Source: Nitzschia sp. pyKryTriq1
Taxonomy: Eukaryota; Bacillariophyta; Bacillariophyceae; Bacillariales; Bacillariaceae
Reading direction: 5' to 3'
DNA length: 64,000 nucleotides
NCBI GenBank assembly: GCA_956465555.1
Contig: OY101127.1
Coordinates: forward strand, 62,001-126,000
Shown in pieces: positions 23,250 to 33,072 of this stretch. The position numbers and the translations under genes were made by a program. Every line of letters begins with the position of its first letter. Within the stretch, counting starts at the first letter, position 1. The notes under the pieces are model-generated. The model saw nothing but the letters and a program-made list of their open reading frames with translations. It did not search any database and was not told the origin of the DNA.

Positions 23250-24470
23250 ATGGACACTCAAGGGATGATGATGTTTGGAGGCATGAACAACAACAAGAAC
23301 AACGGGGACAGCAGTGATACTAACAATCCTGCTCGAATTCTCGGCATGGCTGTGTCCTCTCAACTCCAACAGCAACAAAACTTTCGTATGCATCAGCACC
23401 GTTATTTAGCTCCCAATCCCAACCGGAAACCGAGCGAAGATGATCTCTTTGAAATGGCATCAATGCTACTTCAACCACCGCAAGTATCTTCTCAAGACGA
23501 AGACGAGGAAGAGCTAGCAATGCCTCAAAACAATGGCAACAACAACAGCAACAACAACAACAACAACATGATGATGATGACCCAAACGATGATGACGATG
23601 ACTCACCCCCAGAGTCTCCTGGTTCCCAACCGCGTGTCGTTCAACAGCTCTTCGAGCAACGGAACAAACACCATGATGATGGCCATGCTTCCTCAGCAGC
23701 AGCAGCAGCAGCAAGTCATGTACAACAACAATATCAACAATATGTTCTTCAACCCAATTTCGTCTCAACCACAGCAGCAGTTCCAGCATCAGGCACAAGT
23801 ACTAGTAGACGATGATGGGGATCTCTTTGATGATGATGAACTCGACTCGGTATTGGGAGGGGGAGGGCAGGCAAAGCAACTGCAGCAGCAGCGTGCGTCC
23901 ACTCTTATGCCTCCAAACAACTACCATACCAACAACAACAACTACATGATGATGACGATGGGCCCTGCGATGACTGTTACTCCGGAATCTTCGGAGCGAG
24001 AAGTTCCGTCGTCGTCGTCGCCGTCTATTGTACCCAGAAGAACTGCCATTGTTCTTCCGGAAAAGACTTTACAAGAAGTACGACAAGAGGGGCCCTCTTC
24101 TACTGCTAAAAACAAGAGGCAAAAGAAGAAGAACAACAAAAAGCAAGAGCAAGAGGATGACCATGAAGACAACAACAACAACAACGCCAATAGTGGTTTG
24201 TCGTTGTTGGGAAACACAAATCTCAACGACACTGTCGACGAAAACAATCAAGATGAATGGTGCTTGATTGATTTTGGAGATGATAATGTCGAAGCCCCAG
24301 GCTCAGACTCCTCGTTATCCTCCCCTCATAATACTACACGTCGTCGTCGTCGATCGTTTGAAGACTTGACCAAGGCATCATCAACATCAACTTCAACATC
24401 ACCAGCGGGGAGGCTGGTGGATAAAAATAATGATAGCCCCCAGAGAAAGAAAAGGACCAAGACCAGATGA
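23250..24470 (+). CDS. Asn/Gln-rich hypothetical protein, probably nuclear (406 aa)
   Basis: No conserved domain recognised. The start MDTQGMMMFGGM is the first ATG of the frame. The protein has Gln and Asn runs throughout, Met-rich patches, acidic segments (DDDGDLFDDDELDSVLGG near residue 188) and basic stretches (KNKRQKKKNNKKQ; C-terminal QRKKRTKTR) that look like nuclear localisation signals. Composition resembles the N-terminal halves of the nearby HA-domain proteins, but no HA repeat is present. It could be a transcription-related factor with a prion-like region. A 101-residue opposite-strand ORF is a shadow. Confidence 0.7.
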   Translation: MDTQGMMMFGGMNNNKNNGDSSDTNNPARILGMAVSSQLQQQQNFRMHQHRYLAPNPNRKPSEDDLFEMASMLLQPPQVSSQDEDEEELAMPQNNGNNNSNNNNNNMMMMTQTMMTMTHPQSLLVPNRVSFNSSSSNGTNTMMMAMLPQQQQQQQVMYNNNINNMFFNPISSQPQQQFQHQAQVLVDDDGDLFDDDELDSVLGGGGQAKQLQQQRASTLMPPNNYHTNNNNYMMMTMGPAMTVTPESSEREVPSSSSPSIVPRRTAIVLPEKTLQEVRQEGPSSTAKNKRQKKKNNKKQEQEDDHEDNNNNNANSGLSLLGNTNLNDTVDENNQDEWCLIDFGDDNVEAPGSDSSLSSPHNTTRRRRRSFEDLTKASSTSTSTSPAGRLVDKNNDSPQRKKRTKTR

Positions 24471-25324
24471 TTCTCATGAGTATCAGGCCGTGGCCATCAT
24501 CACCTTCATCATCATCATCATCATCACTATTCCTGTGCATCGAAATGAATACATCCATGATGATTCATTCATGTTTCTTTCTTTCATTCTCTATTTCATC
24601 CATAATACGTATGTATAGTAAAGCTTTCATGGCACGAATCATCAATCAAGTCCACTATCATCCCACTATGATCACCGGACGAACAAACGAACGAACGCAC
24701 GAAAGAGCCTTGCCAAGGGAAAACAGCAAGGGAACTATAGGGAGGTCTAGTATAACTTGTACTCTAAACGAACTAAGAAATATGTGTACTTTTTGAGCAA
24801 TCATACGGCCGATACTAGTAGCTCCACTGCTACTAGAGATGCGTACTTCTGTACGGTCCCTACTTACTACTACTAACTAATAGTAGTAGCAGTAGTAGTT
24901 CGTAGCAATTGTTGCATAAAAAAAGTCAGCAGAGGACGACCAGTACTACCTACTAGAGTAGATCAATCAAATCACCTCAACCAAAAAAATTTGTACGGAG
25001 TTCTGCGTTGAGTTTTGTACCAGGCCACGCGGGGTCCCGGCGAGGGATCCACATCATGTCAAAGTATTGCGCGTGTGTGGAATATGCGAAAAGAAAAGAT
25101 TTCGACTTCGAGTGACGAATAATAATGACCCTCTACTACTAGCAGTACTACCCGCCTCTATTATACCATCTCATATATTATTATATCTCTTTATCATCAT
25201 CATCATCATCATCACCATCAGATAATACACACGAGTACTTATTTTACTTTGTCAGCAGCAGCAACTTCTTCATAATCAGTGACGGCGCCAAGCAAAGCAC
25301 CTCGAAAAAAAATACTAGTAGCAT
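24471..25324. other. Intergenic spacer
   Basis: No gene seen. CAT runs near 24505-24523 and 25194-25214, TAC/TAG blocks near 24860-24900. Confidence 0.5.
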
Positions 25325-27088
25325 ATGGTCTCCCACCCAAGACAGATTCTGCGTGCCTTCATTGGCTTGACGAGTGCCGTGTGCATAATAATAATATTGT
25401 CCTATCACTTTTACAACCACGATCTGTTGACGATTGATGTAAGCGCTACGGCAGAATTGGAATGGTTGGCGGGTGGAGCATTGCCCTTTCTTCTTCTTCG
25501 AGAAGCCGCTCCTCGTCGTCCTCTCGATGAGAAGACGACGAGTCGAGATGAGGACGAGGTCGTCTCAGCTTTCTCATCATTCCGCCCGTACCACGAGCTT
25601 GCTCAACAGGTCAGCAACATCACTTTGAACCGGCGATACAACTCGGAAACTTCGTTTTCTCGAGCGCATGTGGTGTCGTCCAACAACAACAACAACAACA
25701 ACAACAACAAGAGGCGATCCTGGTTTGAGCCAACGACGTACTGTACGGAAACGTGCTGTGTCAAGACTGTGGCGATCAGTATGATGGGCAGCGACGAGTC
25801 GCCACCCCAGCTTTTGAGCACGGTAGACGGGCTCGACCTTGCCGACCTTCTTCTCGAAGACAACGTCTCACCGCCGCCTTTGCATTTGAGTTTCCTCGCC
25901 AATAGCTTTCACGACGATTTGATTCCTTGTCTACAACCAGGAACTATCATTTATCTCAACACGCACAATAAAGTCCTTTCCTATTTTTGGCAAAAGATTC
26001 GACCCAAAATCCATGTCCCCTTTATCATAATCAACAGTAATTCCGACTCGGACTCTCCTCCATCTTTTGATCCATACGTGGACATTATTCAAAAGGATCC
26101 TTTGTTGATTCGATGGTATGGGCAGAATCCTCTTCTTCCGCCGGGGCACAATACAACGACCACGCCCAAGTTTCATCCCATGCCTCTTGGACTCAGTATT
26201 CGTCACTCACAGTCCAAGTATTTGACTCCCTATTTGGAACTATTATTGAACAATGACAATGACAATGACAACAATAAAAATGAAAATGGTCTTAACCGCA
26301 ACAACAAGAACAAAAACAAGAAGAACAACAACCCCTTTGCCGACATGAGTCGCTTTTTGAAGGAGCCCCTGGATTGGGACCGAGATGTCCTCGTATTCTT
26401 TAGCGTACGGAGACCTCCTCGGCAAAAGTTATGGGACGAGCTCTGCAAGAACAACAAGAACAACAAGAACAACAACAAGAACAACAACAAGAACAACAAC
26501 AAGAACAACAACAAGAACAACAACAAGAACAACAACGGCACTAGTACTACTAGTACTACTACTACCTCTCTTTCGTGCTCGCAGCCCACGCTGCTCACTC
26601 CAGATCAGATTTATTCCCAAGCCAGTCGCTTCAAGTTTGGAATCAGTCCTCCGGGGAGAGGATGGGATTGTTATCGCACCTACGAATATCTGTATTTGGG
26701 TATCATACCTATCATTGAAGAGCGAGCGCCCTACTCTCACATTCTATTTGAGGGCCTACCAGTGATTCATTACCCTGGTCTTACTACTACTTCTACGACG
26801 ACCCAAGCCGACTTGATTCGAGCGATTCAAGATTTCCTCCAGGCGCCGGATTTTGCCACTCGATTTTCAACGACCAACACAACCGCCGGATGGAATCGAC
26901 TCTTTTTGCCCTACTGGAGACGAACAATGCTGCAAGAGGCAAATCGTACTAGTAGTAGTAGTACGACGACGACGACGATATTCAATCACGATGGAGACGA
27001 ATACTTTGTTGGTTATCGTTATGAAACAGCAATCCAGGCCCGACGAGAGCCTATTCAATGTTCTCACCCAACGAGCTGCTTGGTCTAA
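25325..27088 (+). CDS. GT47/exostosin-like type II membrane glycosyltransferase (587 aa)
   Basis: Expected to transfer a sugar to glycan or glycoprotein in the Golgi (family inference). The N-terminus has a short cytosolic part and a signal anchor at about residues 9-27 (FIGLTSAVCIIIILSYHFY), as in type II Golgi enzymes. The exostosin signature is at about residues 434-465: FKFGISPPGRGWDCYRTYEY followed by LGIIPIIEE, matching the family's F-x-x-x-P-x-G-x-x-x-x-x-R then E-x-L-x-x-G-x-x-P-V-I. Earlier segments also fit a GT-B fold. Low-complexity insertions are present: an Asn run near residue 120, an Asn/Lys repeat near 310-335, and a Lys-Asn-Asn repeat at about 374-407, encoded by 26444-26545, which interrupts the catalytic half. 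N-x-S/T sites occur. Single exon. Substrate cannot be told from sequence. Confidence 0.8.
   Translation: MVSHPRQILRAFIGLTSAVCIIIILSYHFYNHDLLTIDVSATAELEWLAGGALPFLLLREAAPRRPLDEKTTSRDEDEVVSAFSSFRPYHELAQQVSNITLNRRYNSETSFSRAHVVSSNNNNNNNNNKRRSWFEPTTYCTETCCVKTVAISMMGSDESPPQLLSTVDGLDLADLLLEDNVSPPPLHLSFLANSFHDDLIPCLQPGTIIYLNTHNKVLSYFWQKIRPKIHVPFIIINSNSDSDSPPSFDPYVDIIQKDPLLIRWYGQNPLLPPGHNTTTTPKFHPMPLGLSIRHSQSKYLTPYLELLLNNDNDNDNNKNENGLNRNNKNKNKKNNNPFADMSRFLKEPLDWDRDVLVFFSVRRPPRQKLWDELCKNNKNNKNNNKNNNKNNNKNNNKNNNKNNNGTSTTSTTTTSLSCSQPTLLTPDQIYSQASRFKFGISPPGRGWDCYRTYEYLYLGIIPIIEERAPYSHILFEGLPVIHYPGLTTTSTTTQADLIRAIQDFLQAPDFATRFSTTNTTAGWNRLFLPYWRRTMLQEANRTSSSSTTTTTIFNHDGDEYFVGYRYETAIQARREPIQCSHPTSCLV
26444..26545 (+). 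repeat. Coding AACAACAAG microsatellite within the glycosyltransferase
   Basis: In-frame repeat of AAC/AAG codons, giving K-N-N and K-N-N-N units, followed directly by ACT/AGT (Thr/Ser) codons. Likely a surface loop insertion of variable length. Confidence 0.85.
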
Positions 27089-27724
27089 TGATAGTAGTAG
27101 TAGTACTACTACTAGTACTAGTAGTACTATTAATAGCTCCTACTACTACTAGCTACTACTAGGAGTAGCTACGAATTGGTGAGAACACGCCATGATGATG
27201 ATCGTCCGCGATCTTCCTCTGTCCGATAAAATAATAATAGCGTTCGATGATAATGTCCGTTAGTACTACCGGTCGGTACAGCCATCATCGGACAATAACG
27301 CTACGCCACGAGATCCACGATGCGCTTCGGTTTCGAGACGCAGGCACGTTTTCGTGTTGACAGTTGACATCATACAGTACGGACGACGAACAAACTGACA
27401 CAAAGAAGATGATGTTATGTGTGGAGAGAAGAAGATCCAAATAAAGGCGAACATCATCAAATGATGATGTGACATGTTGTTGTGACCTCTTTTTCAAAAC
27501 GAAGAATGAGAACACTGCTGCCGGTACAAAGTAGCAGTCATCGATCGTCACATCGATCATTCCTGTTCAGTTCTACCATAACACATTGAGTAAGTCCCAT
27601 CTATCCAGCTACTGCTCTACTACTAGTAGTGGCTACTACAGCAAGCCACACGACCATGGTGGCGGTCCATTAACAAAATTTGTTCTAATCAAGTCAAGTC
27701 TAGTCAAGTCAAGTCAACGTAAAG
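27089..27724. other. Intergenic spacer
   Basis: Begins with TAGTAGTAGTACTACTACTAG immediately after the stop codon. A short direct repeat TCAAGTC / AGTCAAG lies near 27690-27718, just before the next start. No gene seen. Confidence 0.5.
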
Positions 27725-29785
27725 ATGGAAGCGTTATTCTCCAGCATCGCCTTTCGGGCCTACTCCAACACACCACCGGCTAATAGTCGTAGCATCAGTC
27801 AAAGATCGTCCTCCGAAAACGAGATCTTTCTACAGGATCCTAGCGATGTGGAGGATTTGGAATTGCTGTATTTGGAGAGATGCGTTCGACGAAGTCCAAC
27901 AAAGAATAAGAACCGCAACAACAACAACAACAACAACCACAAGGACGAGGAGATTAGCGTCCGCATCGCTCCACGTCTCTTTGGTCCGCCTCGAATATCC
28001 CTCACTTGGAAGCAACGATGTCACTTATTTTCTCTCTTGGGAAAGTTTGACCATTATTTGACAGAACTTACGATTCAAGGAACGACCATGGGACAAGTGA
28101 TTTCCGCCGAGTTGTTGGCAACAGCGATTCCATCAGGAGCATCCAGAATCCAAGTCTTGACGGTACAAGCTGGTTTGATATTGGATGAAATGTCCAGTAT
28201 ATCTCAGCTCCAAGCAGCCTTTCAAAATCATTCATCGATTCGAGAGATACGATTGCTACACTTTTTGAATCATGTCCGTGCTGCTGATGGTAGTGCCTTG
28301 GCGGCGGCGGCGGCAGTAGTAGTACATTCATCCTCCTCCTCCTCCTCATCATCATCCTCACGGCGGCGGCGCTTATTGGATCCTTTATTTGACGCGTTTT
28401 CGACGTGTCCGCAACTCCAAGTTCTGGAACTGTCTTGTTTGGCATCCTTTGTGGAATGGAACGTTCCGTTGGTATCATCTGCGGCCCTTGAAAAGCTACT
28501 ACTCAGTGATGCTGATGATGATGATGGCCCTTCTAATTTGTATCGCCTTCAATTGACCAATCTCGGTTTGGAAGATGCCGAATTCAAAACGATTGCGACT
28601 TTCTCGTCTTTACGAGTAAAGCGAGGAGGACCATCAGCATCACCAAAAAACAACAACAACAGCAACAACAACAGGTTAAAGTTGCGAGAAATTATCTTGA
28701 ATGGCAATGAAAATACTCGTATTGGCCTTCGTGATATCTTGTTTGGATGTCTGTCCATTGGATCGCCCGTGACACAGCTGGAAGTGATAAATCATGTCAA
28801 GATGACTCCGGACTTGTATCAATACGTTCTTTGGTATACGGAACGGTATCATTGTCCATTGCAACATTTTCAAGCGACCTTTCCCTTGAGTACTATCGAT
28901 CCAACAGTATTGCAATTGCATTTACGACTTCATCGATTGGATTTGCCAAGACGTTTCTACTCGCCCGAAACGGCCACGGTCGCCAGTTGTCTTCAAGTGT
29001 TGGGAAAAGTTTCCGATGATCCCAATTGTCTTTATCGACTCCTTCAAGAACGACCCAATCTCGTCGGCTGGTCATGTGGTCTTCGCGAATCGTCATCATC
29101 CAGCTACAGAACAACAACAACATTAACAACAACAACAACAACAACATCAAACAGCAGCTGGTTTTCCAAGCTATCTACATCGTTTCATTCTTTCTACCAT
29201 GATGATGACGATGACGATGATGATGACGACGATGATGAGTCATTGGAAAGAAATCAACAAGAAAGGGACGACCCTGGTGCCCCCGCTACCGCTGCAGCTA
29301 CTACTATGCAGGCTACTGCTGCTACTGCTGCTACTGCTGCTACAAATGCTACTGCTGCTACAAATGCTACAAATGCTACAAATGCTACAAATGCTACAAA
29401 TGCTACAAATGCTACAAATGCTACAAATGCTACTGCTACTGCTAATAATGCTACTACAGCAGCACCAAGAACAACAACACCATCCACCACCACCACGACC
29501 AAGGTCACATGTCGATGCTCACCGATCAAATCTTGGTGGGGCAGTACTAGTAGTGTCAGTGTGGTCGTATTGCTGATATTGATACTACCACTACTACTAC
29601 TACTGGCAGTACTCGAGCCCATTGCCGTCGCTGATCCTTCTTTGTCGATGGGAGGAGTTATTGGACAGTGGTGGTGGTCCTGGCAATCGTTCCACAGAAC
29701 GGCACCGACCGAGGAGCGCTACTACTCTCTGTACTCAACTGCTACTAGTAGCGTTACCACTACTCTACTCTTAGTAGTAGAGTAG
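27725..29785 (+). CDS. LRR-like single-pass membrane protein with NAT repeat (686 aa)
   Basis: The N-terminal 430 residues show irregular leucine-rich repeats, e.g. IQVLTVQAGLILDEM, LQVLELSCLASF, LYRLQLTNLGLEDAEF and LKLREIILNGNE, then a segment LHLRLHRLDLPRRF ... VASCLQVLGKVSDDPNCLYRLL that I associate with a common diatom LRR-like family. Ala, Ser and Asn runs interrupt it. After an acidic Asp run comes an Ala/Thr/Asn repeat dominated by N-A-T triplets (about residues 518-585), then a hydrophobic segment at about 615-637 (VVVLLILILPLLLLLAV) and a Trp-rich tail. No N-terminal signal peptide is visible, so it may be tail-anchored-like with the LRR region in the cytosol. Function unknown; a protein-interaction scaffold is plausible. 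Confidence 0.75.
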   Translation: MEALFSSIAFRAYSNTPPANSRSISQRSSSENEIFLQDPSDVEDLELLYLERCVRRSPTKNKNRNNNNNNNHKDEEISVRIAPRLFGPPRISLTWKQRCHLFSLLGKFDHYLTELTIQGTTMGQVISAELLATAIPSGASRIQVLTVQAGLILDEMSSISQLQAAFQNHSSIREIRLLHFLNHVRAADGSALAAAAAVVVHSSSSSSSSSSSRRRRLLDPLFDAFSTCPQLQVLELSCLASFVEWNVPLVSSAALEKLLLSDADDDDGPSNLYRLQLTNLGLEDAEFKTIATFSSLRVKRGGPSASPKNNNNSNNNRLKLREIILNGNENTRIGLRDILFGCLSIGSPVTQLEVINHVKMTPDLYQYVLWYTERYHCPLQHFQATFPLSTIDPTVLQLHLRLHRLDLPRRFYSPETATVASCLQVLGKVSDDPNCLYRLLQERPNLVGWSCGLRESSSSSYRTTTTLTTTTTTTSNSSWFSKLSTSFHSFYHDDDDDDDDDDDDESLERNQQERDDPGAPATAAATTMQATAATAATAATNATAATNATNATNATNATNATNATNATNATATANNATTAAPRTTTPSTTTTTKVTCRCSPIKSWWGSTSSVSVVVLLILILPLLLLLAVLEPIAVADPSLSMGGVIGQWWWSWQSFHRTAPTEERYYSLYSTATSSVTTTLLLVVE
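29306..29458 (+). repeat. Coding AATGCTACA / ACTGCTACA repeat (NAT/TAT)
   Basis: Nine-base units GCTACAAAT repeated in tandem, with GCTACT variants at each end. Translated as A-T-N, giving overlapping N-A-T sequons. Confidence 0.9.
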
Positions 29786-31280
29786 AGTACGATCCATAAA
29801 ATGGATGAAGAATCATCATCATTAATCACTCACTCTTGTGGAAGACCTGACCTCTACCACTGCAGCACGCATTATTGAAGTCTAGCTAGTAGGTACTACC
29901 GCAACTACCAGCTACTAAAAGAACAAAGCTATTACTACTACTAGCTACTCTGCCAGCCAGCCAGCCAGTATATCTCTCTCTTTCACGCAAGCCCTCCGGA
30001 ACAAGGTGTTTGTGTTTTTGTCGTCTGCATCGCATTTATGATATACTGTACTGCAGTAGTAGACCTTTCAATAGAATGATGATGATGATGATGTTGATGG
30101 TAAAGAGGACGTATTGGATGAATGAGTGATTCAACACAACAACTCCAACATCTCCAACAACAACGCAAAGAGAACTGACTTGATGATTTGACATGCCTAG
30201 ACTTCACTTGACTCTTGACATCCCAGCCGCAATGCCGCATCATGCTCCCACGACGTCGCCCCAAAGCACCTCTTCGTACTGTCTATATAGGCAGAGAGCA
30301 GCATCCGCGGAGGACGGAGCATTATCGTCGGCCAACCGCCCATCCATCGATTCATCCATCCATCCATCCACCAATGATTCATTCGTGGATGATTCATCCA
30401 TTCATTTATTGTATTCATTCTTTTCTTATTTCCAAAGCACATAGAGCGACATACACAAGCAACTCGCTCCGACAAAGGGTGACAATCGTTCTCCAATCCG
30501 ACTCAATTTCCAACAAAATCCACCGAGTCCATCACGTTCGAAATGAGCCGGCATGGTAGTAGTATTGTCTCGTGGTGCTGGCTACTAGTAGTAGTGAGTA
30601 TTACCGTAGTGAATAGAGACGCGAGTGAGGCAAATAAACGATGGAATGATGAATGATGAATGATGAATGTATTCCATTCCCCCCATTCATCATCACATCA
30701 CTTCACTTCCTATCCCATCATCACGTACCTTGCTGGCCCCATCGAAAATCGAAGGTCTCAACTCTCGAAGATACGTACACGTACAAATCATCAACAAGAG
30801 AATCATCAGAACACTGGAAAAGTCAAAGATGGCGCTCATTATGTGGTTGTGGTTGTTGCTGCTGCTGAGTATAGTGCAGGATGCGGGAGAATACAAATGG
30901 ATGATGAATATATGCAATGAATGATATTTTGTGCTATTTGCAATGAAACAACAACAGCAGCAACATAAGCAGCGCAGCAAATGCAGCGCGGCGCAATCCG
31001 CAATGCTTTTCATCGCCGTCTCGCCGCCGACCGCTCTGCGCGCTCTCTTCGCGCAATTGTCTAGACCTCGCAAGAAAGAAATCGTATCATAATATTGTAA
31101 TATCGAATTAAGAACTGAGATAGTCCCTACCACTTTTCGCCTTACTATTCTTGCATTCTCTCCCACGCGCCTCACAAGTCACAACAGCATCATACGCAAG
31201 CCAAACGATCTCTCCCTCTCTCTCTCTCTTGTTACTTGCCTCCTTTCCATCACATCATCACTTTACTATACAAATCAATA
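29786..31280. other. Intergenic spacer upstream of RPL7
   Basis: CATC tetranucleotide run near 30353-30373, GATGAAT repeats near 30641-30668, and a CT-rich tract (31207-31232) about 50-75 bases before the RPL7 start, which could be part of its promoter or 5' leader. ORFs at 30215-30559 and 30653-30924 are in repeats; I do not support them. Confidence 0.5.
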
Positions 31281-32000
31281 ATGAAGACTCCTGAATCCGT
31301 CCTCAAGAAGCAAGCCACTCAAAAGAAGTTGGCCGATGCTGCCGCCGCTGCGGCCAAGGAAGCCGCCGCCAAGGCTGCCGAAGATATGAAGAAGTCCTTG
31401 GCCAGCGCTGAAGCGCACGAAGCCGCCTACCAGGCCGCCCAAAAGGCGTCCATTGACAACCGCCGCAAGGCCAAGATCGAAGGTGGATTCTACGTCCCCG
31501 CCGAACCCAAACTCGTGCTGGTCGTTCGAGTCCGAGGTACCATCGGGGTCTCCCCCAAGGCCAAGAAGGTGATGCAACTCTTTCGGTTGCGTCAACTGCA
31601 CAACGCGTCCTTTGTCAAGCTCAACGAAGCCACTGTCCGGATGTTGCGACTCATTGAACCGTATGTGACTTACGGCTACCCCACCCGATCGACTATCCAA
31701 AAGCTCGTTTGGAAGCGTGGCTTTGGAAAGCTCGCCAAGCAACGCATTCCCATTGCCGACAACAAGGTCGTGCAAGAGGGCTTGGGCAAGTACGGCATTG
31801 AATGTACGGCGGATCTGATCAATGAAATTTACACGGTCGGCCCTCATTTCAAGCAGGCCAACAACTTTTTGTGGCCCTTTAAGCTATCCAACCCCACCGG
31901 AGGATTCTCTCGCAAGACCAAGATGCTGCACTTTATGGAAGGTGGTGAAGCCGGTGCCCGAGGGGAAGAGATCAACAAGCTCATTGCCAAAATGATCTAG
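31281..32000 (+). CDS. RPL7: 60S ribosomal protein L7 (uL30)
   Basis: A cytosolic large-subunit protein. The Ala/Lys/Glu-rich N-terminal extension (KKQATQKKLADAAAAAAKEA) is typical of eukaryotic L7. The uL30 core begins around PKLVLVVRVRGTIGVSPKAK and continues with LFRLRQLHNASFVKLNEAT, YVTYGYPTRSTIQKLVWKRG and GKYGIECTADLINEIYTVG, ending GGEAGARGEEINKLIAKMI. The length of 239 residues is normal. I chose the ATG at 31281 (MKTPESVLKKQ) over the in-frame one at 31236 because the extra residues are not family-like and the chosen one has an AATA context just after the leader. Single exon, with codons less repeat-laden than its neighbours, as expected for a highly expressed gene. Confidence 0.98.
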   Translation: MKTPESVLKKQATQKKLADAAAAAAKEAAAKAAEDMKKSLASAEAHEAAYQAAQKASIDNRRKAKIEGGFYVPAEPKLVLVVRVRGTIGVSPKAKKVMQLFRLRQLHNASFVKLNEATVRMLRLIEPYVTYGYPTRSTIQKLVWKRGFGKLAKQRIPIADNKVVQEGLGKYGIECTADLINEIYTVGPHFKQANNFLWPFKLSNPTGGFSRKTKMLHFMEGGEAGARGEEINKLIAKMI

Positions 32001-33072
32001 TACTAGAGAAAGAGAAGAAGAAGAGACGAGACGAGATTGATTGATTGATTGATTGATTGATTCCTGTACGTAATATAATTCATCTATCTGCCTAATCCAA
32101 ACACTGAAAAGGTTCCGACCCCACATGATGCTTACTACTATCACAACAACAACAACTACTACTGGTAGGGAGTGTGTTGTGTGTGTGTGGGCATCGGGGC
32201 GGTCACAAGCTATCCTCGTACCCCACCGTCTTTTACTATACTATACTATACTCTTCATTATGGCCGTAGCGACACTGCTACTCTGGTAGCTTTTGCTTTT
32301 GGATCATCCGAGAGGAGTCGTCTTCTGGTCTTGCATGCCGCGGGCGTCCTCCACTGTTCTATTCCTTCCCCTGCCTCGTGATCGCCCGTCTCCTCCTCAT
32401 TATTGCATCATCAACAACAAGAACAATATTATTTATTATTCAACAATCAACCACCACCAAAACAACTTGATAACTTGAGCGCACAGTGAATGAATGATCG
32501 ATCGATTCGATCGAAACCTACGGTACAGTACGCGGTACTGTTGTTGTTGTTAACTGTCTCCAGTCCCATTGAGCGTGGTTAGAACGGGATATCAATCCCA
32601 CCAGAGGCTCGCAGGCACTTAGACTAGACTACTAAGTGCGTTCTTAGACTACCTACTCCTGTTCCCCGTCGGATTCCTGGTCGGATACCACGGCCGCCTG
32701 TGTTTCTTCGTCTGACTGGAGTCTACTACCTCTTCTACCTCTCTCTAATACTACTACTACTACTGTATCGAACGTTATCGGACAGTTGAAGATGATTGGC
32801 ACGAAATCTACATGTACCATACCGGTACGAGTACACATTGCCGGTAGTAGCCTGGCTGTATGATACTGTACAAGTAGTGTTTTCTCCGTCCTCGTACGAC
32901 CACGAAAAGATACCGTACTACTACTACTGTAGTCGATATTATATCCGATATCCATTATTTTTTTATCTTCATTCTGGCGTCGTCGTCCTCCCTGCAGTAC
33001 ATACATATTCATCGACAGCAACCACAACCCAATATATACTGTACAAGAAGGTGATTCATTCATTCACTCATA
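32001..33072. other. Intergenic spacer with TTGA repeat and 104-bp element
   Basis: A GATT tetranucleotide repeat (about 32036-32062) lies just 3' of RPL7. The second copy of the 104-bp repeat is at 32543-32646. The rest contains TAC runs and TACCGGTA. No gene supported. Confidence 0.55.
32543..32646 (+). repeat. 104-bp perfect repeat, copy 2
   Basis: Base-for-base identical to 16415-16518 in the same orientation; flanks differ on both sides apart from one more GTT unit at the left end. See copy 1 for the hairpins. Confidence 0.85.
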
